From positions 33,909,790-33,973,789 of the forward strand of contig NC_089274.1 in NCBI RefSeq assembly GCF_963678975.1: a stretch of DNA of 64,000 bases, written 5' to 3'. The notes beneath the pieces are model-generated. The model saw only the letters and a list, made by a program, of their open reading frames with translations, was not told the origin of the DNA and made no database searches. This document shows, one piece after another, positions 48,186 to 62,500 of the stretch. Both the position numbers and the translations under genes were made by a program. This DNA comes from Dysidea avara (taxonomy: Eukaryota; Porifera; Demospongiae; Dictyoceratida; Dysideidae). Position 1 is the first letter of the stretch. Every line of letters begins with the position of its first letter.

Positions 48186-51100
48186 GAGCACCTACTGTTG
48201 AAATAACAAAGCTGTAAATTGCTGTTTATCTAAATGGTTGGTACTGAGTGGTGGTCGATAATCCATGACTGACTTATACTACCACTACCCAAAATTGACT
48301 AGGTGGGTGGGCCTTGATTGCATAGGGTATACTGTACTACTTATAAGAAGTCCATGGAGTCAGTCAAACATAGTTGACAAATAAAGTTTTTCAAGACACA
48401 CACTTAAGTCCCACAGCGCATTCAAAGACAAGTAGAGTGAGCTTATGGTCCCATTTGTACAACATTTAAACCCATGATACCACAACATCAAGATACTCTC
48501 TACATGCCTTCATGGTGTATTTAGTATCTGCTCATTTATAGATGTGGTGATAAAAATATCTCATCACTTGAGACTACAAACAAGACTATGGCTCCTCCTA
48601 CGTACATAGTGTGACATATAGACATGGAACATTCGACTAATCTTTGAATATTTACTATATGTATGTCTGTAAACGTAAATGTTTGCATGGTGTGCTTTAA
48701 TTGAGAACAATGACTCGCGTGATCAATCATGCTATATTCTACATGGTGTTCAGAATGATGAATCTACAGCCACCAACCCCATTTTCGTTTGCTAACAGTG
48801 AAGAATGGCCAAAGTGGAAGTGGCACTTTGAACATGCAGTATCGTCAAGCATCAGGGCTAGTAGAAAATGTCAAGTCAATACTTTGTTATATTGCCTGGG
48901 AGAAGATGCAAAGAAACTACTTATATCTCAACCGATGATAGAAGTGTTTGCAGCTAGAACCAGAACTTACTCTTGACAAAGCCAAAAGTTAATTTGCCAA
49001 TGAGAATCCATCAAAACCCAACAAGATTTTGTGTAACAACTTATCAAGCAAGAAAGAAGTTCCCTGAATGCATTAAAACAGTTCCCTACCAGGAGAAAGT
49101 TGCCAGCAATCCCACCAACTTCAAACAAGCCCGCATTTAATAACCACCGTAGATGTGGCACTGGAGAACACCCTTGACAATCATGTCTAGCAAAGGATAC
49201 AACTTACTTTAGATGTAACAGGCGTGGGCGCCTTCAGCTCCAAATGCCTTTCAAATACCATTGCCACAACAACAGAACAGCCACTTAATGAACAAGCTCA
49301 AGACATCAAGTACGTTGATACAGTGGAGAATACTAATGGTAATGTGTGGGACTGGCAAGTGAGGATTAATCAGGCTTGATAAAATTCAAGGTGAACACAG
49401 GTGCTGAAGTTACGGTATTGTCTGAGACCACATGGAACGGTTTGAACCAGTTAGAACCTTTGCAACTACCAGACACAACAATTTGCAGCCCAGACTGATA
49501 GTTTTGGGATAAAACATTTCTTACTCTTTGACTTACACATGAAGGATCCTGTTGTACACAACTTGTTTATGTCGTAAAGAACATTACAAACAATTTACCA
49601 CGATTTCCAGCCATCAAGGTTTGAAGTTGTTATCACATGTACAATCTGTTGATGATAGTACCCATCATTGTTCACTGGTCTGGGCAAATTTCACATGAGT
49701 CAGCAAATTCCTTTTGCCACAGTGTCCAGATTGTTAACAACAATCAAAACAGATTCTGTGTCAGTAAACTTCCATTTGGCATAACAAATGCACCAGAAGT
49801 ATTGCAATTGATCAAATGAACGAAGTCCTCTCAGATCTCTCAGGTTTACTATGCCACATAGATGACATTGGTTTTTTGGAGTATCCCAGAGGAACATGAC
49901 TTAAGACTTCAGGCAGTTCTAAAATAGCTGGAATTACATTGAATGGCAATAAATGCCAATTTTTCCAGCCACGAATCACATTCCTTGGCCATGTTATTGA
50001 CAAGCAGGGTATTTCACCAGACCCAAGGAAAACAGCAGCTATTTCAGCAATGAAGCCACCATCATTCATTACAGAGCTCCGAAGATTCATGGGAATGGTC
50101 AATCAGATGTCCAAGTTCTCATCAAACATTGTTCAAATTTCTAAGCCACTTTGTGACCTACTAAGCACAAGAATTCTTGGGCATGGACTGCTCCCCAAGA
50201 AGAATCCTTTAGGAAACTTAAAGAAGAAATTACTTTCACCAGAGATTGTGGTTTTTGCTGTGTGATGTGACAGCAAAAACCATAATCACTGCAGAGGCAT
50301 CTGCTTATGGCTTAGGAGCCGTCCTCCTACAACAGCAAGAAGATAAATGGAACCCTGTTGCTTCCCGTTCATTGAGTGAAACAGAATGTCACTATGCCCA
50401 GATAGAGAGAAGAGGCACTGGCATTAACATGGGCATTAGAGAATTTATAAGAGTATGTGCTGGGAAAAGTTGCTCCCCTGGAAACTGATCACAAGCCTCT
50501 CATCCCTCTTCTAGGGCAGACCTCCTACCACCTTGTGTCCTGCAGTTTCGATTCTGGCTCATGAGATTTCAATACATTATTCATCATGTGTCAGACAAAT
50601 CATTGTATACTGCAGACATGCTGTCTAGAGCTCTCCTTCAAGAAACAACAGACAAGCCCGCCCCAGTGAGACAGAGCAGTTTGTACAGTTTATCACAGCA
50701 AGTTTACCTACATGTGCAGAACATCTAGAAATGTATGCCAAAGCTCAAGCAACTGACAAACTCTGTACACAACTAAGAGCTGAAGGATTACTGGAGATAT
50801 CGAGGTAGCCTCACCCTCACCAATGGATTGTTACTATACCACTAAACTCGCATTGTTGTAGCGTCAAATTTGAGGCAGCAAACGCTACAGAAGAAACACC
50901 TCGGTCATCAGGGAATACAAAGATGTAGGCTCTGCATTGCTCCTTCAGTATGGTGGCCAGGAGTCACTAGTGCAATAGAACAGTTTAGCCAGTCATGTCC
51001 AACCTGCCAGAAACTCAACGTTTCACCTTGAGAGCCAATGATACCTCTACCTAACTATTAGAGTTGTACCGATAATTGGATCGATAATGGGATCGATAAT

Positions 51101-53521
51101 CAGTAGAAGCCGATAATTAGCTGTTTTTACCATAATCGGAAATCGGTTGTAATGGGCTGTGGCCAGCAGATTATTAGTCTATTCAGCTTCAGCAGCTGCA
51201 GTACCACTGGAGGGCTAGTGTCAAAGGCTCTGGTATGTACTTGGGTAATTTGTTTATGTTTTGTGGTAACCACAAAGATAAACGGTGATGGTTCAGGCCC
51301 TAGCCCACTTGTCTGACTAGCAACTTTGAGTGTATAATTTCACAGAATTAGCTTTACTAGCTATATTTTTAATGGAATGAGCACAAGTATAATTGTAGAG
51401 ACCTACAATCGGGTATCGGTTAACTATCGGTAAAACAGGGTAAAAATATATCGGATATCGGTTTTCCCTAAAAAGTGGGAATCGGTACAACTCTACTAAC
51501 TATCCATGGAAACGAGTTGCTGCCAAGCTAAAACATTGAAATCACTTGTTGGTAGTAGATTATGTACTACTCGAGATTTATATAAAGGAAAAAGCTTACA
51601 TCCACCACCTCCTCCAGCATCATAACACACTTGAAAGCCATTTTTTTCCAGATTTGGTATGTGGTTACTGATAATGGGCCTCAATTTGACTCACTGGAGA
51701 TGTAGCAATTTGTCCATTCCAACACACAACAACACCCTTAAGCTAATGGACTAGCAGAAAGAATCGTTAAGACAGTGACAAAATTGTTGAACATACAGTG
51801 GACCCTTACAATCAGTTATCGAGCAACTCCCTATCTTGGTGTGGGCTTAGTACAGCAGAAATGCTAATGGAGAGGAAGATAAGGACAGATGTTCCCCAAG
51901 TGAATGACCACCTTGCGCCAAACTGAGAGCACATTGAACACTTTAGAACATTAGATAAAAAATGCAAACAGGCACAGAAAGAAAACTATGACTGACAACA
52001 TACAGTAGAGTAAGAACTCTACCAGAGCTATCAGCCTGCGTGGGTTGATAGCTCAAGACTGATACCAGGACAAGTATCACACTCTGCTACTACACCTCAA
52101 TCATATGTTGTCAAAACATCCTCTGGAATACTTAGAAGAAACCAAGCAGATTTACGAACTCAATCTGATTCCCAGCTTCCAGAAGCCCCTACTTTGACTC
52201 AAGGCCTACAGACAGGGACAGTTATCCATCACCTATGATACTTATCGCAAATGCTTAAGAGGGAAGATGTCACATATAGACGTGGAACATTGGACTAGCC
52301 TCAATATATTTTCTGTACGTATGTTTGTATGGTGTGCTTTAATTGGGAATACTGACTCGTGTATATTTTACACTCATAGGTTCTATAATTGATCAGCCTC
52401 TACATACATCTAAAATGTTATTTTAACTAGCTTGATAACATATGTACATAGAATGATGTAATAGGTGGTAGCACAGGGATTTAGTAAGCTCTGTATAAAA
52501 CTGAGGGCAAGTGTTAATAATTACTGCTGTGATACAACTGGCTCATATCCAAGTATATAAAAACTGTAGGTACTTTGATGTATATGGCAGCCAAGGACTA
52601 CTTTTAACGGTGTAACTGTTAAATATATATATATATATTTATGACTGCTGTGATATAACTGCAAGTAAAAAATTGTGGACACTTTGGTGGTTAAACACCT
52701 TACCGGACAATATTGCCAGGACAATAACTACTACCATATTGGTCAAGTAAATTCTTTGAAGTATGGCTTTACTGGGCAGACTCTAGTGTTGTCATCATAA
52801 CTAGGGACCCATTAACTGCACAATAATGCAGAAAGTCACACTCCCAACATACATGTCAAACTCTTTGTAATAGGTGGGGTTCAGATCTTTACTCTTGTGA
52901 TCAGTTTCCACTGGCTTTATTTGGAATCTTCTTTCAGGCATCAATACTATCTGCACATATGGATCACTCAGCCCTACACAATAACGACTTCATGAAGCAT
53001 CTATATTTGTAAGTATATATACTGTATGTAGCGTTCTATACAACTCCCATCAACTCACACACACACAGACATACATACAATATCACAGGTGTACATACAA
53101 TATCCATACAATATCCATATTATACATACCATTAGAATCCAAAGCAGGTAAATTTGTTCCTTTGATCACTGCAAAACGGAATACTTCACACCGCATGTAT
53201 TAATTTATTCACTCACCAGTAACTTCTAATGTTTCTTTACTCTGTATGTATCCAACACTGAAGGACAGTTGACCATTCTTCTTGTCACCACTTCTCTGTA
53301 CACAACACTACATCACTAATCACACTATATACTATTTCCCTTACACTCCATTCAGCCAAACAGTTGAGGTGACGGTCTATTAACTCCTCATCAGTTGTGG
53401 CTCTTACAATCAAAATCTCATACACTTTCTGTATACAGAAATCACAAAATAGCATCATACATGCTCTATACTCCCTCCATGTATCCTACCATATGTAGAT
53501 AATAACAAGTAATGGAACCCC

Positions 53522-53590
<69 letters not shown>

Positions 53591-56500
53591 CACGCACGCA
53601 CGAGCACACACTTGTACTGATTAACAAATGATTGAGATACTCTAATAGAACAGTCAACCACAACCACATTCTATTCATCAAAATACTATTTCATAGCTTA
53701 AAAGTTTGCCAAGGGGGAGGGGTAATGACTACAGAATGGAATTATTTATGCATTAAATAACTTTCATTGATAGTCTGGCCGCATCACCAACCAGTCAGCG
53801 CAAGTAATGATTACCTCAAACTTAAATATCTGTAACTGTAGGGATTTGAGCATTCACTGTACATTACGTAGTAAACGACTTCATTCTGTATGTTACAAGT
53901 TAATTCTATAGTCAATTTTTAGAACTGCTCCAGTTGATGTATTACTTTACTTTCATTGTAAAGCATTTCCAGGTCAAACCACACTGCTGTTCCTACATAT
54001 ACAGCCAAACACTACCATACACACCTTATATTCATCAGATTTCATTTTCTCTACTGGTAGTCCATCTCCACCAGCATAGAAAAATGTCTCCAATTGCTAA
54101 AATATACAAGGAATATAACATACATATTGAACACAGAATAAGCACTCACTTTAATAGTTTCCAAAAGTCGTGTAGCAGTTTGCTGAGAGATGGTACCAGC
54201 ATATAAGTACAAATACACAGCAGTGCTTGCGCTAACCTGTTTTACTCGGTTGCTAACATTTTCTGCAAAGCCGTGAATGGTGATATTCCAAGTCTCCTCT
54301 ATCATGCTATTACAGGTATAACACACAATATCACAACATATAATTACTAACATTTCCAAGACAGGATGCAACAGTAAGTTATGAAATGTTCCCAAGTTCT
54401 TTGTCAGGTACTGCATCAGTGGATCAATGACCTATTATGATAATGACAATTATAACATAGTTATAATGGGGTCCATCAATGCTTACCTGCACAAGGTCAG
54501 TACTGGGGTCTGACTTCATTATTGTATTTATGTGTGTAGCAATATCGCTGGACATCTGCAGACACACACTTGTATTTAAAAACATCTGCCTTTTGTACAC
54601 AATTAGCATGGTTAGAATACACTATAAAGTACTTACAAAGTGCTTTACATGTAATAGTAATACTGTGGGCTGTGAGGGTGCATGTATCATGCTATACTGT
54701 AAGTAAGTTATACAGGTACTGTATATACCATTTGGGCGCACTCATCAAATAGGTGAAAGAACTAACAAACACTCACCCCATTTGTTTTATAAACACTAAC
54801 GTCTGACAATTGAATGTGATTTAAAAAAAAAAATTCTTAAAACGTAATCAGATATTGCCTGAGCAGTATCAAACGGTACGGTATCAAACGGTACAGTCGT
54901 ACCGTTTAAGTAGGAATCAATGTGAAATTTTCGCACGCCGCCCAAAATTCCGCCTTTAAAAATCATCCTAGAGATATCTTATGAGACGAAAATCACCTTT
55001 ACGGAATAGTACTAGTCCATATAATACATAAAACAGCATTAAATACAACAAAATGCTTACAGGTGGCCGGATACAGAATTTAAAAAAAATCGCCAAAACT
55101 TTGAATTTTAGACTGACTGCCTGACCACAGTCGCAAGCCTAGAAGCCAAACGAAGCAGTACACGGCCACCATTTTACGCCACAATAACAAACTTACCAGT
55201 GGGATGTGCCTTTTGGGGTTCCAACGAGTGTGTGCCCTCTGCGCCTTGTCTTTTCTTTTATCTTCAATCAGGCTGCTTGTCTTCTTTTTCATCCAACGAA
55301 ACCATATCGAGGCGTTAATTTTCTGTATCAACACTTTCTTTAAGCAGCATACCGTACAGCGTAATAATTTAACGGAGGGAAATTTTGACGCTGGTACTAG
55401 ATTGCTTCATGATAGGTCACAAGATCACGCCCATTCTTCATCCTACGCATTATCGATCTATCAATTGAAACCACGATGACACACCCCTTTTGCACAAGCT
55501 GTATTTCAGTGACCACACACCTTCAATTTGGAAGGCTGACTCGAGATAGTCTATCATCGATCAAAACCACACCCCTTTTTGGGTAAGCGCACATCTTTGC
55601 AGGCTGACTTGAGATACTCTAACACAGCAATCACCCTAATAGAACAGTCACATGTTTATAGCTAGCTGTATGCCTTAACAAAAAACTAAACAAACTAGTA
55701 AATTAAAAATTATAAATTTAAGAATCCAAGCGATAAAAAGTAGTGAAACAAGAGAAGAATGATGGTAGCTATTACAGCATAGCTCGGTGGGAAATTCCTA
55801 TTTTGGCATTGAACACAAAATAATGGCTATATGATGACAAAGTAGGGATTTCCCACTGAGCTATGCTGTAATAGCTACCATTGTTCTTCTCTTGTTTCAC
55901 TACTTTTCATCGCTTGGATTCCTACTTTATTTTTAAATTTATAATTTTTAATATACTATTACATATTTAGATAGACATCAAAACACAGGGTTCTACGGTA
56001 TTCAGTAACCTGAAGGCCCTGTGCTGTGGTACTTGAGCAAAGCAAAGGCACCACCATAGGGCCAGAGAGTCTCTAAATTTTGTGGAACCCTGTGTTTCAA
56101 TGTCTAACTTATTTGATGTCTAACTTATTCAGAACACAGCTACCCTCACAGCTGCTTGCATCATGAGAAATTTATTTACAGTATTTTTATTTTTTATTTA
56201 TTAAGGCTTTACAGCACAAGTGCTGAAGGTCTGTAGGACAAGCACAAGTGCTGAAGGTCTGTAGGACACTTGGTCCTACAGCCTATCCAGAGTTGTTACA
56301 TGTAGCTAAAAACCCATTATAGTTCCTTCTAATTAGTACTGCACTTGCTATCCAGTTAAATGCCCATGCATAGCCAAAGCTATAAGCACTGTTGTGTTGT
56401 TGTATCACCCCAGAGCCAGGGATCTATTGAGATGAAAACAAGTGATCTACAGGGTTTCGATACCTGCTATAGCCAATGAAATTCAACTATTTTATCTTGC

Positions 56501-59500
56501 TGTGATCTAATTGTAGTGTACACCCCACCTCTTCACTGACGCTGGATGCTACTTGCTTGAGAAGAGAGTTCACATCCTCATCAGCACTGCTGATCAGATT
56601 CTCAAGGGTCTTCCTAGCTACTATGGCATGTTGATCTCCTTCTACTGCAGCCAGTCTTGATATCAGTGCATCAAACTGAAAAACTTCTGGTATCTTTAAT
56701 AATTCTTCTCTTACATATTGAATGTCATTTAGACTGATACACAACTATAAGGAAGTATATAACTGTTGGAAAGTGATTCAGACATAAAATGATGATTACC
56801 TCTTGTGTAACGATGAAGTCAACCATAAAATAATCATGCCTCTTCAAATTTTTGTGGCTCTCCTCTACATAAAATCTTGCAGCTTTTGAAATAATCTAAA
56901 AAAGTAACCACCCAATAAATACACAGAACTACACCCCTGTACGTATGCTGGTGTTACTATGGTAAGGAGCAAACAAGTTTATAACCAACCAAAGGACACA
57001 ATCACACAATTCAGCAACAATGACAAATACACTACTCACATACCTCCACAACTCTAACCATGAAGGCATAATGCTCAGACACACTTGGCCATTGCAGATT
57101 CTTCCAAAATGTTGTAATCTGAAGAAAAATCTCAGGTCACCAGTAACACAGTAAGTATACATGTACAGTAACAGCTTTGTTACAGATTTAGTGCAACATT
57201 GTACTCACACGTGTGACTAACACTATTTAAAGACTCGAAGCTCTCCACTTGAACTTTTTGCCAAGCACAAGTGTTTTTTACAATCAAGCACTTGTGTGAG
57301 TGTTTGATAGGCTATAAACAAGTAACTCACTGAAATCTATATGAAAACTTGCATTGCAAGTCTACACTAAAGCTGTTGTACCTGAACTATGCTTTATAGA
57401 ACTTTGCGTGGGCGAGATCAAAGGAAAAGGTGTACTTTAAATTTCATAAAGTACACTCTCAGCCGGCCAACAGTGCTTCATTGACCACAAAGAGTGCTTT
57501 AACCCATTCCTACCGAAGTTATTTCGTAAAACCGCAGAAAAACCTCAGGAAATGAAATTTTATGGCTTGTGTGATCTTTGCGCAATACGTGAGGACCCCA
57601 CCCATTAATTAACACAGAACGCTATAAACCATATGAAAGCCATCTTTCCATTCTACCCAAACATCTAAAAACCTTACAACAAAACACATAACTCACGCGC
57701 TTTGAAGTGAAGAAAGGCGCATTGTTATTCTTCGCCATAGCAGCGAAAGATGGACGCCGCCATCTTGTTATAACCCCTGGTTACATCATACTGTATATTT
57801 TTAGAATCCTTATCACGTGAGGAGTAGTTTTATTCTTAGTAGAACACACCATGATGCTGAGAGGGAAAGTTATCGAAATTTAAACAGGTACAATTGTTTT
57901 TGATGCGTGTTTGTGTGTTTATAAGTATTGATAGTTCCCCATACTTGTTCTTATCGCTTTGCGTTAAACTTTATTAGAAACGCCTGGGCCTACTCAGCAA
58001 ATTGGTGGTTATTTCAACTTCATAGCCCTTAGGACGAAAGAGTTATGGGTCCATTTATAAAGGGCACCCGTAACACACATTTTTTGGCAATATATTAGCC
58101 ATTCGGTAATAAAGGGTTATTGAACGAATAAAGCACTCTTTGTGGTGCAATAAAGCACTTTTTGTGTGCAAGAAAGTACAGTTGCCCATGTGCTCTAGTG
58201 CAGGCTAATAGCCTGCGGGGCTCACACCAGTATGACTAATCACCCAAGCCAGTGAAGGCTGATAGTCTCACCAAGCTGAGTGATCAATCACTCCAGCCAA
58301 TACGAGTTCTACCACTGGATTGCTTTAATTTATAGACACACCTAAATGCTTCGATGATGGGTGGGAGAAGGTAACGCTACTGTTACGTTTGTTAATGTAA
58401 ACAGACAAATCCTGGAGATATCACGGAAATATTTTACCATGTGACTCACAATAGAATCGATTGTGGGTTGCAAGCAAAACCTGCCAAAATACATGATGAA
58501 TGTCTACCATGCCAAACTATGGTGAACTACATGTGAGTTACTTTGTTAAACTAATTTGTGTGCATTCAGGCTGCTAATAGTTCATGCAAAGCGTGTTAAT
58601 TCCGAGTCCTAGTGTATAGTGAAGCTACACGACTAGAAAATTCCATAAATCATTTAAAGCATAGCCTTGCTTGTGCTATATGAAAAATAAAGCACTCAAC
58701 GTTTAGCCTCGATGCTAATAAAGCACTCAGCTTCGCCTCATGCTTTATTAGCATCTTGGCCATGCGCCTCATGCTTTATTTTTCATATAGCACAGGTATA
58801 GTGGTTGAGGAACTACCGACAAGGCCAATGAAACTGAGATTAAAGCTGCAAACAGTAACATATGTACATTTAAACATATATGTAACCCAGTCTGGGAAAA
58901 CCAGTTTTATCACCTATTTAAAAGTATCAAGAAACACCGGTTTAAAGTATTTAGTGTGTTGTAGCTCGCCAATGGTTGAAGCTATGTGCACCTAATTTTC
59001 ACACATTTTTTTTACCAATTCCTTACCTTCCAGAGCATCCAGTTTGCAAGTAGCCAACAACTACATGTAAGTTTCCCACCATTTTAGATAGTTTTAAATC
59101 TGAGGTTGACTGTATCAGGCAAGCTGCAAAAGGGGTGGGAGGCGAACAAGATGGTGTTCAAAAATTGAAAAGGAAGGCATAGGGATGAATTAGGCCAAGT
59201 TTTGGGCCATTCAGATCTCAAAATTGGCTAAAATGAAAGGAAATTCACAGCAGAGGTACTTATTCAACACCACAGAGCTATACAGCAATATACAGTCATC
59301 CCCAGGCTGACCAGAGCTCCATTAAGGCCCAACACCGCATGTACGGATTGCCACTGGGCTTGGGAAAAGCAGCCAGCAAAACCAGACCACTCAAGTCTAG
59401 CTGACTTTGATTGTCGAATTAGATAGTTTATTCATCTAGCTTTGTGTCCTGCATGAAAAATTGAATCTGCTGACATCGGCAATAAGACTGGTTTTCTCAG

Positions 59501-62500
59501 ACTGGGTCACATATATGCAAGCATATACAGTGGAGAGTCAACTAACTCAACTTCAGTTCAACCCCTTCACATATGGCACACAAACATGTATAATATGTGA
59601 ATACCCTTTTAAAAGATCCAGCAACACTCAGGGCAGATTGAGAGAACTTGACATTCTCAGTAACAGGGACAACCTGTAATGTAAAAAGATACACAGATAT
59701 ACACTGTGTTTACCTATCACCTACTTTGTCAAGTGATGTAACTGCCCTCCTAATTTCATCATTACTCTTGCTGGATGCTACATCAATCCAGTCACCAACA
59801 AAACCTTTGAACCAGTCATGGTATCCACTTAGTAGTAATCCTGGCTTGTCACTGAAACATGCCCAATCAATATTGAAATTAATGTGTATGTTATTATGTA
59901 CTTGGGAGAGATGTTCTCAGCAAGTTTTACTACTTCACTGATCTGCAAGTACAGTTGGTAAGATGGAGTTCCTCCACTGGTAATCCGATGATTAGTGTAA
60001 TCTTGAACATGGGATGAAACCTGTACACATTAAAGTTACATTACACACAGTACAATTCTACTACACACTGGTACGGACAACACACTTGCACATACAAAAT
60101 AAGTACATACAAATACGTATATGGCACAATTGTTACCTGTTGGTCTATGGATACATACAGTAAGGTGTAGTAGTCAATACCAGTCCTGAACAAAACACGG
60201 TACAAGACACGTAATATATGCACAGAGTCTATGTGAAAGGTGCACCATGCAAAAGTACACCATGCAAAAGTACACCATATACACACCATTGCATATGTAA
60301 TGAAAGTACAGACCCACACTTTAATGGAGAGATACCCCCTGTATACTGTGTGATAGTCGTAACTGGAAGCCTCAGTGACATATTTGTGTTCAACTTAACA
60401 GTCAAGTAACTTACAATCCATCCAACCCATGACTACAAATAAAGCAATAGCACTCTATTATTATGGCTGCAGCAAGCAAGGTGTTAACAACTTGTGTACT
60501 ATGATCAATAATTTTGTCACATCACTGCACAGTTAAGGAACTTTTTACTACCACCAATGGAACACACCATACAATGTAGTAGTAGTAATTCAATAAGCCT
60601 GACATGTAGCTACAGTGTATAGTGCATACTTGTGTACTTTATAAACACACGTAAGTACAACTTGTAAGGATATAGTCAGTCACTTACTCCCTAAAAATAG
60701 CTTGCACTCTAGCAGCATTTTGGAGACGTTGTATAATGTGATTGATCACTTCAAGAAAACACAGCAACTGCTTTTTCACATCCTAGAGGGAGGAGGAACA
60801 CTGGATAACCAGAATGACTGATGACTGGTAAACTCACTGGTTCCAATGGAATAGCCTCAGCTACTATATTGTCAAACCATGACTTGTGGGCTATCTGAAC
60901 AATAAGAACACACACACACACACACAACTAATGTACAAACATAGGCCTCCATAATGGGTGCGATAAAAAGTAGTGATTCAGAAATAAGAGATATGAATGA
61001 TGGTATTATAACATACGTAGTTCTGTGGGAAAACCCCTATATTGGGATGTCACAACAATCATTCAATGCCAAAGTAGGAATATTCACACAGAACTGTGTT
61101 ATAACACCATCATTTGTATATCTTGTTTCATCACTTTTTATTGCTTGGATTCCTACCTCATTTTTAAATATTAAATTTTTAGTTTGTTCAGTTATTGGCA
61201 ACAATAAATAATAGGCTTGTATTTTATGATCAATTGCTGCAAGTACATGCAGATCATTAAGGGGTGTGTTCCTTGGTAATCGTTAGATCATAAAGTGAGC
61301 GTCTTTAAATAAATTTGTGGTATCTAAATAAGGAAATTATCAGTACTTAACATTAACTCCTCGATACAGTTTTGTAGCATGAAGAAGATGACTAGCTTGA
61401 TTGCTAGACAAGGCACAGACTCATCAGAACCCATTCTGTTTTGCTATTGTGGCAAAAAACGGTAGTTATACAATGCGGCGCTTAGACTCTAGCCTCACGA
61501 CTGTGGTCAGGCAGGCAGCAAGGGTAAGCAGACTAAAATTCAGATTTCGGTGATTTTTCAAAAATTCAGTATTGGTGTGTGTATGAGGGTTTAACATAAT
61601 AATTTGATGTTAGAAACTTTTGCACAATATTCCCTTTGACATTTGAGGTTACTAAATCCAATAGAAACCTGTGGCGGGGTTACTAAATAGTTAGTAACCT
61701 GTGGTCTCGCTAGTAGTTGTTTACTACATTCATCAAACAAAAATCGGCAAAGCCAGAAAAAGTCCTTACTGTTGTTAGCTTACTTTCTGGACAAGACACG
61801 CATCATTAGCGTTCAGCTAGGCATTCAATACCATGCAATGTCCGGCATGGTGTGGCGCTGACACAACAAACTCAAAGGATAAATCTTGATGCTAGCACTC
61901 ACAATTTGCTTCTTAATAGCTTACTTTCTGGGCAAGACAAGTGTCTCTCTAGCCCGGCATGAAGTAGTCACGCAACGGTTATGAATCTCAGGCTGGTGCA
62001 TGCACAGTGAAATTGAAAGAATCAACTTGACTTTTTGGGAGATACCTACAATACAGTACTACTGTACTGTATGATACCATGGCTGCGAGGGATTTTGCTG
62101 ATACATACACCTAGCCTGAGGGCAGGGACTATATATTGGCAAAACCCAATGCAGTCGTGGTATACAGGGATATCACTCTAAGCACACCCTGTTTCTTTTA
62201 TGCATCAGTATCTCATGATCAATAGTGGTTTTAATAGCATGGGCTAATAGCCTCCAGAATGTTATTTACATGTCATTATGCTTTATACATGTCAAAAATA
62301 TTGGTATCAAAAATTTGTATTTTACCATTTTGTACTACAGTAAGCACACTAACTTGGCTATTGGGAGACAGTAATTTAAGGTTACGGGTTACCCAGTAAA
62401 TAATTTTGTAGGCACTTTCCTTATAGTTCTGTTTTAACCGTTTTGCACGGAAGAACACACTAAAATAACATGGCATATCAACGTACAAGAAATACCAAAA

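Larger units (their letters stand above)
48610..52374 (+). mobile_element. Degenerate Ty3/Gypsy-type LTR retrotransposon
   Basis: Short LTRs: 48610-48744 and 52268-52374 (TGT(G/C)ACATATAGAC(A/G)TGGAAC ... GGTGTGCTTTAATTG). CATAG flanks both ends (48605-48609, 52375-52379), a likely 5-bp target duplication. A purine-rich tract (AAGAGGGAAGA) precedes the 3' LTR. Gag, protease, RT/RNase H and integrase are recognisable in order but broken. Inserted antisense in the last intron of the UNC13-like gene. Confidence 0.85.

Noticed and set aside
53455..53681. Cys/Val-rich minus-strand frames
   Set aside because: Direct translation of a (CA)n microsatellite.
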